Shown: piece after piece, positions 27,906 to 39,900 of the stretch
Numbering within the stretch: the stretch's first letter is position 1
Layout: the number at the start of each line of letters is the position of its first letter
Origin: Malurus cyaneus samueli
Lineage: Eukaryota; Chordata; Aves; Passeriformes; Maluridae
NCBI GenBank assembly: GCA_009741485.1
Contig: CM019229.1
Coordinates: 1,678,995 to 1,742,994 of the forward strand
Length of the DNA: 64,000 nucleotides
Reading direction: 5' to 3'
Made by a program: the position numbers and the translations under genes
Notes under the pieces: generated by a model
Databases searched by the model: none
What the model was told of the DNA's origin: nothing
The model's input: the letters and a program-made list of their open reading frames with translations, nothing else

Positions 27906-30900
27906 GTGAGAGCATGACGGGGGTCGCTGGGGAGCCGCGGCAGGACCCAGGCCTTGCGGGCTTGTGCCGCCCCGCGGTGCCCCCAGCCGGTGCCGGTGCC
28001 CCAGGCCCGGCGAGAGGAGGGTGTTGTTTCGCGCCCGCGCACCGAGCTTTAACCTGGCGGAACGGGGCCGGGCAGAGCAGCCGGGGCTCTCCGGGAGGGT
28101 GACCAGGGCTGCCGTGCCCAGCAGCGCTCGGTGCCCGGGCGGTGTCGGTGCTGTCCCCGGGCAGCGCCCGTCCCGCGGTGTTATCCCGGTGTTTCCTTCC
28201 CTTGGAGCGCAGGGACGGGTCCGGCTGTGCCACCGGGCTGGGGCACCTTGCGGAGGCTCCCGGGGAGTTTTCTGTGAGAATTCTCGTGGCTTTGGAAAAG
28301 TTTCTTCAGGAGAAGCCCCATCAGGGGAAGTCCCGTCCCTCGGCACTTCAATGCTGGTTTTGTCGCTCTGCACAGACACTAAGAGATGATAAAGTTAAAA
28401 AATAATTGTTCCCCTTGTGTTATTCAATACTTTGGATGACAAGCTGTTGTCATCTCTTAACTCAGTCTTATGGTTTTGTTTTTGTTTTTGTTCCTGCTGC
28501 ACCTCCAGACGTGGATGAAGGGGACAACAGCACCAGCCTTGAGGTACAATATGCTTTGCTCTTGTTTTAGAGAGCTTATTTACTTATTTTCCTGTGTTTC
28601 CAGAAACTGAAAGCAAATGTACCTCATTTGATAATACTGGGATAATGCCTTTAGACACTTTTACTTTGGAAGAGCTTTTCCTGCTAGGAGTTTTATCCTT
28701 TTCAAACTTTTAAGGATTGGTTCAGTTTTTATGTGTGTTTTTATTGTTTTTATTATTTGAATTTTTAAAAATTATTTTTTTGATTTAGAAAGAAATATTG
28801 CAAACCATTCAGGGTGTATCATATTCTAAAATGTTTGAATAATGTTATGATTTAAATACTTTAGATTTTAGCCTAAAGATGGAGGACTAGCCGAATTCTG
28901 GCAGACTGTTCTTCTTGCATTTGTTTTTAATCATAAATGTGAAACTCACAGGCCAACAAGGCACGTGGTGCTCTTCAAAGCCCTGAAAAACAAGCCCCGT
29001 GAGAGGAAATGGTTCTTCTCAGAACTAAAAAACACACACGGTGTACTTCTACAGGGTTCAAAATGTTTTGTGAAAATCCAGGTTCTGTAGTCTAAACAAG
29101 GCACGTGGCCCTGAGTGCCCTCTGAGCTATGAGGAAGTCTCATGTTTTGGGCTAATCCCAATGTTTTGGGTGCTGATAAGGCTTTCCCACCCCTCCCTGG
29201 CCAGGGAATGGCTCAGGGTTTGCCTTGGGAGCTGCAGTGAGGAGCTGTTGGATTCCCATGAGAGCTGGGTGTTTGGTGTCTGTACTCACTGTGCATTGCT
29301 GGGTGCCTGTGCTCACTGTGGCATTGCTGGGTGCCTGTGCTCACTGTGGCATTGCTGGGTGCCTGTGCTCACTGTGCATTGCTGGGTGCCTGTGCTCACT
29401 GTGCATTGCTGGGTGCCTGTGCTCACTCTGGCATTGCTGGGTGCCTGTGCTCACTCTGGCATTGCTGGGTGCCTGTGCTCACTGTGCATTGCTGGGTGCC
29501 TGTGCTCACTGTGGCATTGCTGGGTGCCTGTGCTCACTGTGGCATTGCTGGGTGCCTGTGCTCACTGTGGCATTGCTGGGTGCCTGTGCTCACTGTGGCA
29601 TTGCTGGGTGCCGTGCTCACTGTGGCATTGCTGGGTGCCCGTGCTCACTGTGGCATTGCTGGGTGCCTGTGCTCACTGTGCATTGCTGGGTGCCTGTGCT
29701 CACTGTGGCATTGCTGGGTGCCTGTGCTCACTGTGCATTGCTGGGTGCCTGTGCTCACTGTGGCATTGCTGGGTGCCTGTGCTCACTCTGCATTGCTGGG
29801 TGCCTGTGCTCACTGTGCATTGCTGGGTGCCTGTGCTCACTCTGCATTGCTGGGTGCCTGTGCTCACTTGCATTGCTGGGTGCCTGTGCTCACTGTGGCA
29901 TTGCTGGGTGCCTGTGCTCACTGTGCATTGCTGGGTGCCTGTGCTCACTCTGCATTGCTGGGTGCCTGTGCTCACTCTGGCATTGCTGGGTGCCTGTGCT
30001 CACTCTGCATTGCTGGGTGCCTGTGCTCACTTGGCATTGCTGGGTGCTGTGCTCACTGTGCATTGCTGGGTGCCTGTGCTCACTCTGGCATTGCTGGGTG
30101 CCTGTGCTCACTCTGGCATTGCTGGGTGCCTGTGCTCACTCTGCATTGCTGGGTGCCTGTGCTCACTCTGCATTGCTGGGTGCCTGTGCTCACTCTGCAT
30201 TGCTGGGTGCCTGTGCCCTCGGCATTGCTGGCCTGTCTCACTGTGGCATTGCTGGTGCTCTGTGCTCGTCCTGTGCTCACTGTGGCATTGCTGGGTGCCG
30301 TGCTCACTGTGGCATTGCTGGGTGCCGTGCTCACTGTGGCATTGCTGGGTGCCTGTGCTCACTGTGCATTGCTGGTGCCGTGCTCACTGTGGCATTGCTG
30401 GGTGCCGTGCTCACTGTGGCATTGCTGGGTGCCGTGCTCACTGTGGCATTGCTGGGTGCCTGTGCTCACTCTGCATTGCTGGGTGCCTGTGCTCACTCTG
30501 CATTGCTGGGTGCCTGTGCTCACTCTGCATTGCTGGGTGCCTGTGCTCACTGTGGCATTGCTGGGTGCCTGTGCTCACTCTGGCATTGCTGGGTGCCTGT
30601 GCTCACTCTGGCATTGCTGGGTGCCTGTGCTCACTGTGGCATTGCTGGGTGCCTGTGCTCACTCTGCATTGCTGGGTGCCTGTGCTCACTCTGCATTGCT
30701 GGGTGCCTGTGCTCACTCTGCATTGCTGGGTGCCTGTGCTCACTCTGCATTGCTGGGTGCCTGTGCTCACTGTGCATTGCTGGGTGCCTGTGCTCACTGT
30801 GGCATTGCTGGGTGCCTGTGCTCACTTGCATTGCTGGGTGCCTGTGCTCACTCTGCATTGCTGGTGCCTGTGCTCACTGTGGCATTGCTGGGTGCCTGTG

Positions 30901-33900
30901 CTCACTCTGCATTGCTGGGTGCCTGTGCTCACTTGGCATTGCTGGGTGCCTGTGCTCACTGTGCATTGCTGGGTGCCTGTGCTCACTGTGCATTGCTGGG
31001 TGCCTGTGCTCACTGTGGCATTGCTGGGTGCCGTGCTCACTGTGGCATTGCTGGGTGCCTGTGCTCACTGTGCATTGCTGGGTGCCTGTGCTCACTGTGG
31101 CATTGCTGGGTGCCTGTGCTCACTCTGCATTGCTGGGTGCCTGTGCTCACTGCTGGCATTGCTGGGTGCCTGTGCTCACTGTGGCTTGCTGGTGCTTGCT
31201 GTGCTCACTGTGCATTGCTGGGTGCCTGTGCTCACTCTGCATTGCTGGGTGCCTGTGCTCACTCTGCATTGCTGGGTGCCTGTGCTCACTCTGCATTGCT
31301 GGGTGCCTGTGCTCACTCTGCATTGCTGGGTGCCTGTGCTCACTGTGCATTGCTGGGTGCCTGTGCTCACTGTGGCATTGCTGGGTGCCTGTGCTCACTC
31401 TGCATTGCTGGGTGCCTGTGCTCACTCTGGCATTGCTGGGTGCCTGTGCTCACTCTGGCATTGCTGGGTGCCTGTGCTCTGCACTGTTAGGTGCCTGGGT
31501 TTTGGGATTGCTGGGTGCTTGTGTTCTGGATGGTTGTGAGCTGCAGCTGGGAGGCTGTAGATTCCTGCTGATTGCTGTAAAGTCTCACTTTCTTAAGGAA
31601 TCTCTGACCTCAGGAAGCAGAGGAATGCTCTTTATGCCATTCCACACCCTTGGCAGGTCACAGCTCCATTTTCAGCAGTGAGGTTCCTTGCAGGGCTGCC
31701 CCACAGATGTTGTGGGTCGCAGGGCTGTTTGGGGCTGTGTGAGGTGAAGCCCTGACCACAGCCCTGCTGGGTGAGGAGCTGCCCTGGTGACTTGGCTGTG
31801 ACCTCATTGCTGCCCCAGGAGCTGTCACAGCAATCACTGACATGTCTCAGGTGTCTGAGCCTGGCTGCATTGCTTCCTCTGCTTGTCCACAAGGATTGTC
31901 CGTGTGGGAAAAGATCCCTCCTGACTCTGAGTAGGGGAATATCACATTTTCACTGGTGAAAACTTTGCAGGAACCTCTCAGTGTTTCTTAAAGCTCTCAA
32001 TTCCTTCTTTCCCATATTGCTTTTCTGCACAGAGACCTGAGGGCTCAGCCTGGGCCTGTTGGTGTTTTATTCTTTTCCCCATGGATTTGTTTTTCCTCCT
32101 GGTGCAGCAGTGTGAGTGTCAGCTGGCAATTACTATTTTTGGTGTTATTTGAGATCCTCCAGGCCTGGGGAGCAGCAGAACTGTCCATGCCCAGTGTCCC
32201 TGACACTGTCAAGGGGAAATACATTAAATGACCACAACACCCAGAGCTCTGTGTCACCAGGTGTTGGACCTGTTGCTGACACATCTTCACGCTTTTTATT
32301 CTTCCAAATTCTTCTGACTTTTCACTCCAATCCCATGAGTAATAGTCTGATAACAGTAGTGACAGAGTTAGTTTGACTCATATTGGGAAGATAAACATTA
32401 AAGTGAATCTGTGAAGGTAAAGGGAGCACAGGGATCTGTGTGATCTGCTCTGGCAGGAGTTTCATGTGTGCTATGGATGGATTTCTTAAGAGAGACCAGC
32501 TGGGTGATTTGTGTGCACTTCATTTTTCTCTTGCTGGCAAAGCTTAGCTCAGATGTCATCCAGGTCTGGAACTGAGGGCAGCAGTGGGACCTGAACTGTG
32601 TGTGGTGCTTCATTTGAGTACTTTTAAGGTCCTTGTTGTTTTCTACTTGTTCCTAGGAGTTGTTTTGCCTTTTTCTCAATGTTTGTCAGTGTTGTTGGCA
32701 TTTTTGAGACTGATTCAAGTGCCAGGTTTTATTCCTGAGTGTCAGTGATGGGCACAGGTCCCAGCACACCTGAGGTCAGCCCTTCTGCCCGTGTGCGTCA
32801 TCTGCATTTTATGATGACTTTTATCTGCTGGCTTATGACTTGTTTTCTCAGTCCCATAAAGTCCCTTACATTCCATTCTCGTCCTTGTTGCTCTGAATTT
32901 TAGTAGAATGATTAAGAAAAGTGATCATCTCCCTGTTTGACCCTGGTTTGAGACTGTTTAGGAATGCACTGAGCTGACAGCAACACAAAACTCTGCTGCT
33001 CACCCCTCTCCACTGAACGTTTGTGTTTGCAGAGTGGGTTATAAGTCCAAGAAAAACACAATTTGGTTTGGATGTGCCACACCAGGAACTGAGATGTTTT
33101 TATGGAGGCTTTTTTCCAGTTGTGGGAAACTAATTTCACCTTCCTTTTGGTGCCAGGCTGTGCTGCCAGGAGGTGGGACCCCCCTTCTGCAGTTTGTGGA
33201 GGACAGGATCCAGACCACCATGGTAAAGTACAGCTGCCTGAAGGCTGGGGGTGCATCCAGGGTAGCTTCTGCTGAGCTCCAGGAGCTCTCCTAAGCCTCT
33301 GCCAAATCTGGGGTTGTTTTCTTTGCTGTCACTGTGCACGAGGCAGGAAATAATCCCTGGTGTTTCGAATCCCAGACTGGTTTGGTGGGAAGGGACCTTA
33401 AATCCCATCCAGTGCCACCCCTGCCATGGCAGGGACACCTCCCACTGTCCCAGGCTGCTCCCAGCCCCAATGTCCAGCCTGGCCTTGGGCACTGCCAGGG
33501 ATCCAGGGGCAGCCACAGCTTCTCTGGGCACCCTGTGCCAGGGCCTCCCCACCCTCCCAGGGAACAATTCCTGCCCAATATCCCATCCGTCCCTGCCCTC
33601 TGGCAGTGAGAAGCCATTCCCTGCGTCCTGCCACTCCATTCCCTCATGCACCTCCTGTACCTTCAGCTGATCAGCTCACAGATCTTTGGGAAGAAAAACA
33701 TGAAATGTTTTGCATGTGAGCTTAGGACTGGTCACTGATGCAGTTTAAACTTCTTGCATATGTAATGTTTGAATTAAAAAGGAAGTATTTATGAGCGTGC
33801 TTGACTTTTAGATATCTCACTGAGCTGAGTGTCTTTCAGTTCCCTCAGAAATATGTAGTAACTTCAGAAATTGAAAATTATTAATTTCTTTTTCTCTGAA

Positions 33901-36900
33901 TTCCCTTCCCAGCTGACTGGAATTGCCATTGGAGCTGCAGTTGCACTGTTGCTTATAGCAGTTGTTGTGTTTGTGGTGTACAGAAGAGTCAGACAATCTA
34001 GTAAGTACTTGATAACCATGAAAGCTTTTAAACCGGTTTTTCCATCGATCTTGAGTATTTTTGTAATAGTCTTTGGAAGCTGTTTGCTGTAGAGGTGTGG
34101 TTATTGCAGTAAAACAGCTTTAAAGGGTGAAGGACTTGTGTAGATTCACTCACCCCGGTCTGAACCCAGAACTGTCCGTGCAGGACTCTGAGGGGTTTCA
34201 TTTCTTTGGGGTATGAGCAGTATCAGCCTCAGCATCAGCTGTAAATTATGCAAATTATTAAAATGTTATTGTGTTTGCACTGTCACAGTAATGAGAAATT
34301 ATAGAATCAGAGGTTTCCTTCAGGAGATTAAAGCCACCCAACCCTTGTGTCAGTTCAGAGAGCCCTTTGTCTCCTCTGGGGCTGAGGGAGAACCTGGAGC
34401 CAGCCCTGCCTGGGGAAGGAGGGATCCCAGGGTGGTTTAAACCCCAAAAGCTGCCCACAGGAGCTGTTCTGGAGGCAGCAGAGTGGCCAAGCTGTGCCCA
34501 GGTGCTTTCCCAGCTGCTCAAGGGGGTTTCTGATGTGAGGCTTCTGCGTTCCAGAACAACTTCAGCCCCACGTGCCTCAGTACAGATTTCGCAAGAGGGA
34601 CAAAGTGATGTTCTATGGGAGGAAGATCATGAGGAAGGTGAGTGCACCTGCTAAAATCCAGTTTGGGAGGTGTAAAGTTTGCAGTACCTCACCTGTTGAG
34701 CCTGACCCAGGGTCTTCAACCTATAAAATTGTTGTGGATGTTTCAGAACTTCTGGAACACTGATGGAACAGCAGCAGCTTCTCTTTCTGGCCAAAACTTT
34801 CATTTTTGAAAAATATTTGCAGCCAGCGAGGGTAGTAATAAATGAATGAATATCTAACTCGTGTATGGAGTAGATGATTGTTTAAATATCACAAAATCCC
34901 AGATTGCTTTGGGTTGGAAGGAACTTTAAAGCTCATCCTATCCCACCCCTGCCATGGGCAGGAACACTTTCCACTGTCCCAGGGTGCCCCAATGTCCAGC
35001 CTGGCCTTGGGCACTGCCAGGGATCCAGGGGCAGCCACAGCTTCTCTGGGCACCCTGTGCCAGGGCTCCCCACCCTCCCAGGCTGTTCCCTGCTCTGCCA
35101 GGTCCAGATGGGCACTCCCTGAGATGCAGCATCTGTAGAACATAAGGAACAGGGAAGTGACCGTGGTTGGTCAGTGGGTGTTGAGGAACACTTCCTTCTG
35201 TGAGCTGCCCCAGGCTCTGCCTCCCACAGTTCTCTGAGATGAATTCAAACACTTGGACTTCATTAGAACTACTGGGTTTAACACTCAGTTCTAGAGCTCT
35301 GTTTCGTTGTGGAGGAGGTGGTTACTGCATGAACCTCGCACAGCAGGTCAGCCTTTACACAGAATTTGCCAAAAAAGCCCTCACTGAGAGGAAATAATGT
35401 GGTGTGCAACTTCATAATTTTAATACTTTCCATGATTTTCATGTTCAACTTCATAATTTTAATAATATTTGTGTCAAGTTGTTTATATGTATAACACACA
35501 TAAGTAAAGAATGCTTAAAATTCCACATGGGAAAGTAATTCCAGGTAGTTTTTAGTTTGAGGTTTTAGACCTTGCATTTTGCTTTTCTTCTCAAAGAAGC
35601 CACAGAATGTTACATCCAAACTGCTGTGGGTTGCACTTCATGGATTTTTCATAACATACCAGGATTTTACTTTAAAAAAAAGCCTCCAAACTAATTAAAG
35701 AATAGGAGAATTTAGAGATTCAACTATTTGGGTAACAAAGTGAGAATTAGGAATGTTTGAAAGTAACTGATGAGGGGTTTTCTTGGTGTAGCAGTTGTGG
35801 TGTTTCTCCAGAGGGTGGCACCTGGGAACTGGGAAAAGCAAGGAGCAGCTTTGGTTTGTCACCATCGCAGTGGGGGAGAATCGTGGAATGTCCTCGGTGG
35901 GGAGAGACCCCCGGGATCACCCAGAGCAGCTCCTGTTCCTGTACAAACATCCCAACAGCCCCACCCTGTCCATCCCTGGCAGCGCTGTCCAAACGCTCCT
36001 GGAGCTCTGATCTGACCCTGCCCTGACCCAGCTCTGGCCATTCCCTGGCTCCTGTCCCTGTCACAGGGGGAGCAACTCAGTGCCTTACTCCTCTTCCTGC
36101 TGAGGAACCACAGCTCAGAGTCTTTCCCCTCTAGCATTCATCACCTCTGTAGTAATTGCTTTGTAAAATCAAAACATACTCAAATTGCCTTATTGAAAAG
36201 AAGTGATCTGAAGTGGATATTCCAACCTTCCAAGGTCTTACCTGAGCTCTTCACTCTGCTCACACTCTAATGGCTGGGAAATGTGCTGTAGCCTCAGCAG
36301 GGCTGGAGTTACTGGATTGGGGTCTTTTTTTCTTTCTTTGTTTTGGGTTTTTAGAACTGTTTTTGTTTCCATTGTTTCCTCCTAGGTTACAACTCTTCCA
36401 AACTCTCTGGTTGGGAACACGGTGCCTCGCCAAAGGATGCGGAAACGGGCAAAGGTTTTATCTTTGGCTAAAAGGTACTTGGGATCTTGGAAAGGGAAAA
36501 ATTTCTCATGGAGGCTGGTTTGGGGGGTTTTGTTTGTGATGTGGAACCTACCTAGCAGAGCCCTTTTTTATAGCCAGTGGGTTTTCCCAGTCCTGCTTTC
36601 TGTGGATCAGCTGGGAAGTTTGCTAAACTGGGATGGTTTTGGTGAAGAAAGGCAAGACTGGAATGTTTTAGCTAATGGATAATGTTCAGCTTGGGATGGT
36701 CAACTTTTAGCATTTACTATTTACTTAATACTTCCTATTAGTACAAGTATAGTATTTCCTGTTAGTACAAATTTAATATTTCTTATTAGTACAAATGTAA
36801 TATTTCCTGTTAGTACAAATGTAATATTTCCTATTAGTACAAGCATTATATTTTCTGATAGTACAAATATAATATTTTGTATTAATACAAATGAGGGAAC

Positions 36901-39900
36901 ATCCTGAACTTTTCCTTCATAGGATTCTGCGTATTAAGAAGGAGTGTCCAACTCTGCAGAGGAAAGAACCTCCTCCCTCTTTGCTAGAGGCAGACCTGAC
37001 TGAATTTGATGTCAAGAATTCCCATTTGCCATCAGAAGTCCTGTACATGCTCAAAAATGTCAGGTAATGTTAAATGGAAAGAGGAGTTTGGAGTTTGGTT
37101 TTGGTGGATGTTCAAGTGATGTAAATATTTGGCAGTTTGTGTCAAATCTCAGATTTGGTGATTGCCTGGTCAGAATCCTGAGGGAATTGAGTGAAATTTG
37201 TCTGAGCATGAGGACAGAATAAATTACTTTGAATTTTCTAGAAACGTGAAGAGAATAGTTGAGTTTTCTGTAAAGAAAAGATGAGGGGGGAAAAAGGAAG
37301 TAGGTTATTTGCCTCAGTTTGGGAATAGTGTTAATGAAGGTGCTCTAACGTGAACAGATTTAGTGCATCTTAAAATTCCAGTTCAGGCTCTGTTAGACAA
37401 TTTTTTGGTGCAGAAAAGCATCATAATTGGTAAATGTTAATTGGATACCATATTGACAGCTCCCTGAGCTGCAGAATCTTTTACTTTTCTGCCTGAAAAG
37501 ATTGCAAATAAATCAAAGTCTGCCAAAGAGCTGTGGGGATTAAGCTGACTGAGCAGAGAAGGGATGGTCTTTGTGCCCCTTCAGCAAGGGGTTAAATTTG
37601 CTGACACATCACAGAGGAGGAGATCTTCCATTCTGTAATTTTGTTTTTGCTTGTGGACGTTCATTTTTTCTCCCAGCTGTGATATAATTTAGTCCTGAAG
37701 GTTGTACATTCTCAAATAAAAATGCTATTTAAGTCATCTGAGCTTGCTGCTGTGGATTGATGATCTCCTGTGACTAACTGATGCTGCAGTAGGGTTTGAT
37801 GGGTTGATCCTGATAAATGGGAGCTGTTGGAGCTCTCAGGTGTGAGACCAGATTTCCCTGTGCCTGGCAGTGACTGACAGGAGTCCAGATGCACATTACC
37901 TGCAGGAGATGGAATACCCCAAACTTGCAGTTACATGTAGATGAGAGGAGATGTTCCCTCTGTTTTCAGTGTCCTGCTACACAGACAGGGCAACTGCTCT
38001 GCAAGGGGAAGTTCCATGGGGTAACTTTTCACACAGACTGTGTGAATCTGGCAGATTTTTGTATTTCTCCCCCTCGGAGGCTGTGCTGGTGTTTGCTGGA
38101 GGAGGGTCGGCTGCGCTTCCTTCCAAGCCTGCTGCCCTTCCTTGGAGGGCTCCTCCAAAGGAACCCCAGCATTTACAGTTCTGTGTTTCATGGTCCTCTT
38201 ACACCTTTATTTTGGGGAGCCCTTCGAGGTTTCCTCTGCCCTGCAGCTGCTTCTGGATCACACACTGGAACTGTCTGCCCAGGGAGGTGGTGGAGCCACT
38301 GTCCCTGGATGTGTTTAACAACAGAGCAGACGTGGCACTCAGTGCCATGGTTTGTTGTATGAGGTGCTGGGCCATAGGCTGGGCTTGATGATCTTGAAGG
38401 TCTCTTGCAGCCTGGTTCATTCGGAGATGCTGTGATTGTGTGATTCTGTGAGTGATTCTGCGATTCTGTGATTGTGTGCGTGATTGTGTGATTCTGTGTG
38501 TGTGTGATTCTGTGTATGATTCTATGTGATTGTGTGTGATTATGTGATTCTGTGTGTGATTCTCTGTGTGATTGTGTGATTCTCTGTGTGATTGTGTGAT
38601 TCTCTGTGTGATTGTGTGATTCTGTGTGATTTTGTGATTCTCTGTGTGATTGTGTGATGGTGTGTGATTCTGTGATCCTCTGTGATTCTGTGGTTCTCTG
38701 TGTGATTGTGTGATTCTGTGTGATTGTGTGATTCTGTGTGATTCTGTGTGGTTCTCTGTGTGATTGTGTGGTTCTCTGTGTGATTGTGTGGTTCTCTGTG
38801 TGATTGTGTGGTTCTCTGTGTGATTGTGTGGTTCTATGTGTGATTGTGTGATGGTGTGTGATTCTCTGTGTGATTCCATAATTCTGTAATTCCTCCGCGC
38901 TTCCTCTGCTCCTCGTGCCTGGAGCTTTGCTCATTTAGGAAGGATTTTCCGAGCACAGTGCTGACTGTAGGTTTTCCCTTTGCATTTTTCTCTGCTGCAG
39001 GGTCCTGGGGCACTTTGAGAAGCCCCTGTTCCTGGAGCTGTGCAAGCACATGTTCTTCGTGCAGCTGCACGAGGGCGAGTACATCTTCCGCCCGGGGCAG
39101 CCGGACAACAGCATCTACGTGGTACAGGATGGAAAGCTGGAAGTTTGCATCCAAGAAAGTGTAAGAACCCACTGCTCTGCACTTCTGAGAGAAATCTGTT
39201 GGCACAGCAGACAGGCTGTCATGAATCACTGAGCATTGATTGAACTCTGATGTGTGAATCGCAGTGATTTAGGAGGGATTAATCCCAGCTCTGCGGGGCC
39301 GTGGTGTTTGTAAAGATCAGGGTTTGCAGCTCTGGTCCCTCGTGTCTGAGCTGAGAGAGCAGAGCTCACTGCTGATGAGGCAGCTGGAAATATCCTCACA
39401 CTGGAGTTGCATTCTTGAGGGAGAGCAGGGTGCAAGGGGGCTTGGCAATGTTCACCTTTGGAAAGGTCATTACAGAAAGCGTTTGGACACAGGGAGCAGG
39501 AGAGACTGAGCTCAATCAGAATATTCCAACAGGAGTCAATGGGTTTGTATGGGAGGTGGAAGAGTCAGATTCATGTTTGGGTAGAGAGGAAAAAGAAAAG
39601 ATGGTTTATTTTCCATGTGAGTCTTCAAACATTGAACACCAGCCCTTGTGACCCCTTCTGCCAAGTTAAATTTTTAATTTTTACCTTCTTCTTGACTGAA
39701 CTTTGAGTTTAACTTTAGGATGTGAACAGTTTTCCAATGGCTTAAAATGCAGCAGGTTTGTGTTTGAAAATTTTGCCAAGTTTGCTGATTCCTGTATATT
39801 TTTTCATTTTGCTGCTCCTGTTTTGTACAACCTCTTGACAAGTAATCCCTCAACAGAGGGAGCTCACTCTGTCTCAGAGTGAAGGAAGCTTTGTTTGTTG

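Larger units (their letters stand above)
37064..39000 (+). other. PNPLA7: PNPLA7 intron 6
   Basis: A 1.9-kb intron. Its right half holds a CR1 3' end with an expanded octamer tail (38260-38893). The left half has no recognised feature. Confidence 0.6.

Noticed and set aside
27086..28102. 338-codon open frame across the MRPL41/PNPLA7 promoter
   Set aside because: CpG-island artefact that includes the repeated E2F/CCAAT cassette. No splice or family evidence.
29281..31480. CRISPR-like array of about 27-bp repeats
   Set aside because: The repeats are directly adjacent without unique spacers and the DNA is vertebrate. It is a minisatellite.
29161..31681. Three overlapping forward open frames of 719-818 codons
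   Set aside because: All come from the stop-free 27/28-bp minisatellite. Frame is not maintained between 27- and 28-bp units, there is no codon bias, and the region lies inside a PNPLA7 intron.
33314..33670. Recurrent predicted peptide containing [17 protein letters not shown], seen at seven or more places
   Set aside because: It is the antisense (or sense) translation of the CR1 3' end, which repeats wherever that element sits. It is not a gene family.
35200..35397. Open frame in PNPLA7 intron 4 ending [13 protein letters not shown]
   Set aside because: Looks mildly protein-like at its end but is short, lacks a recognised family and partly follows a CR1 element. Not supported as an exon.
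38188..38934. His/Thr/Gln-rich minus-strand open frame
   Set aside because: Produced by the TGTGATTC/TGTGATTG repeat derived from a CR1 tail.
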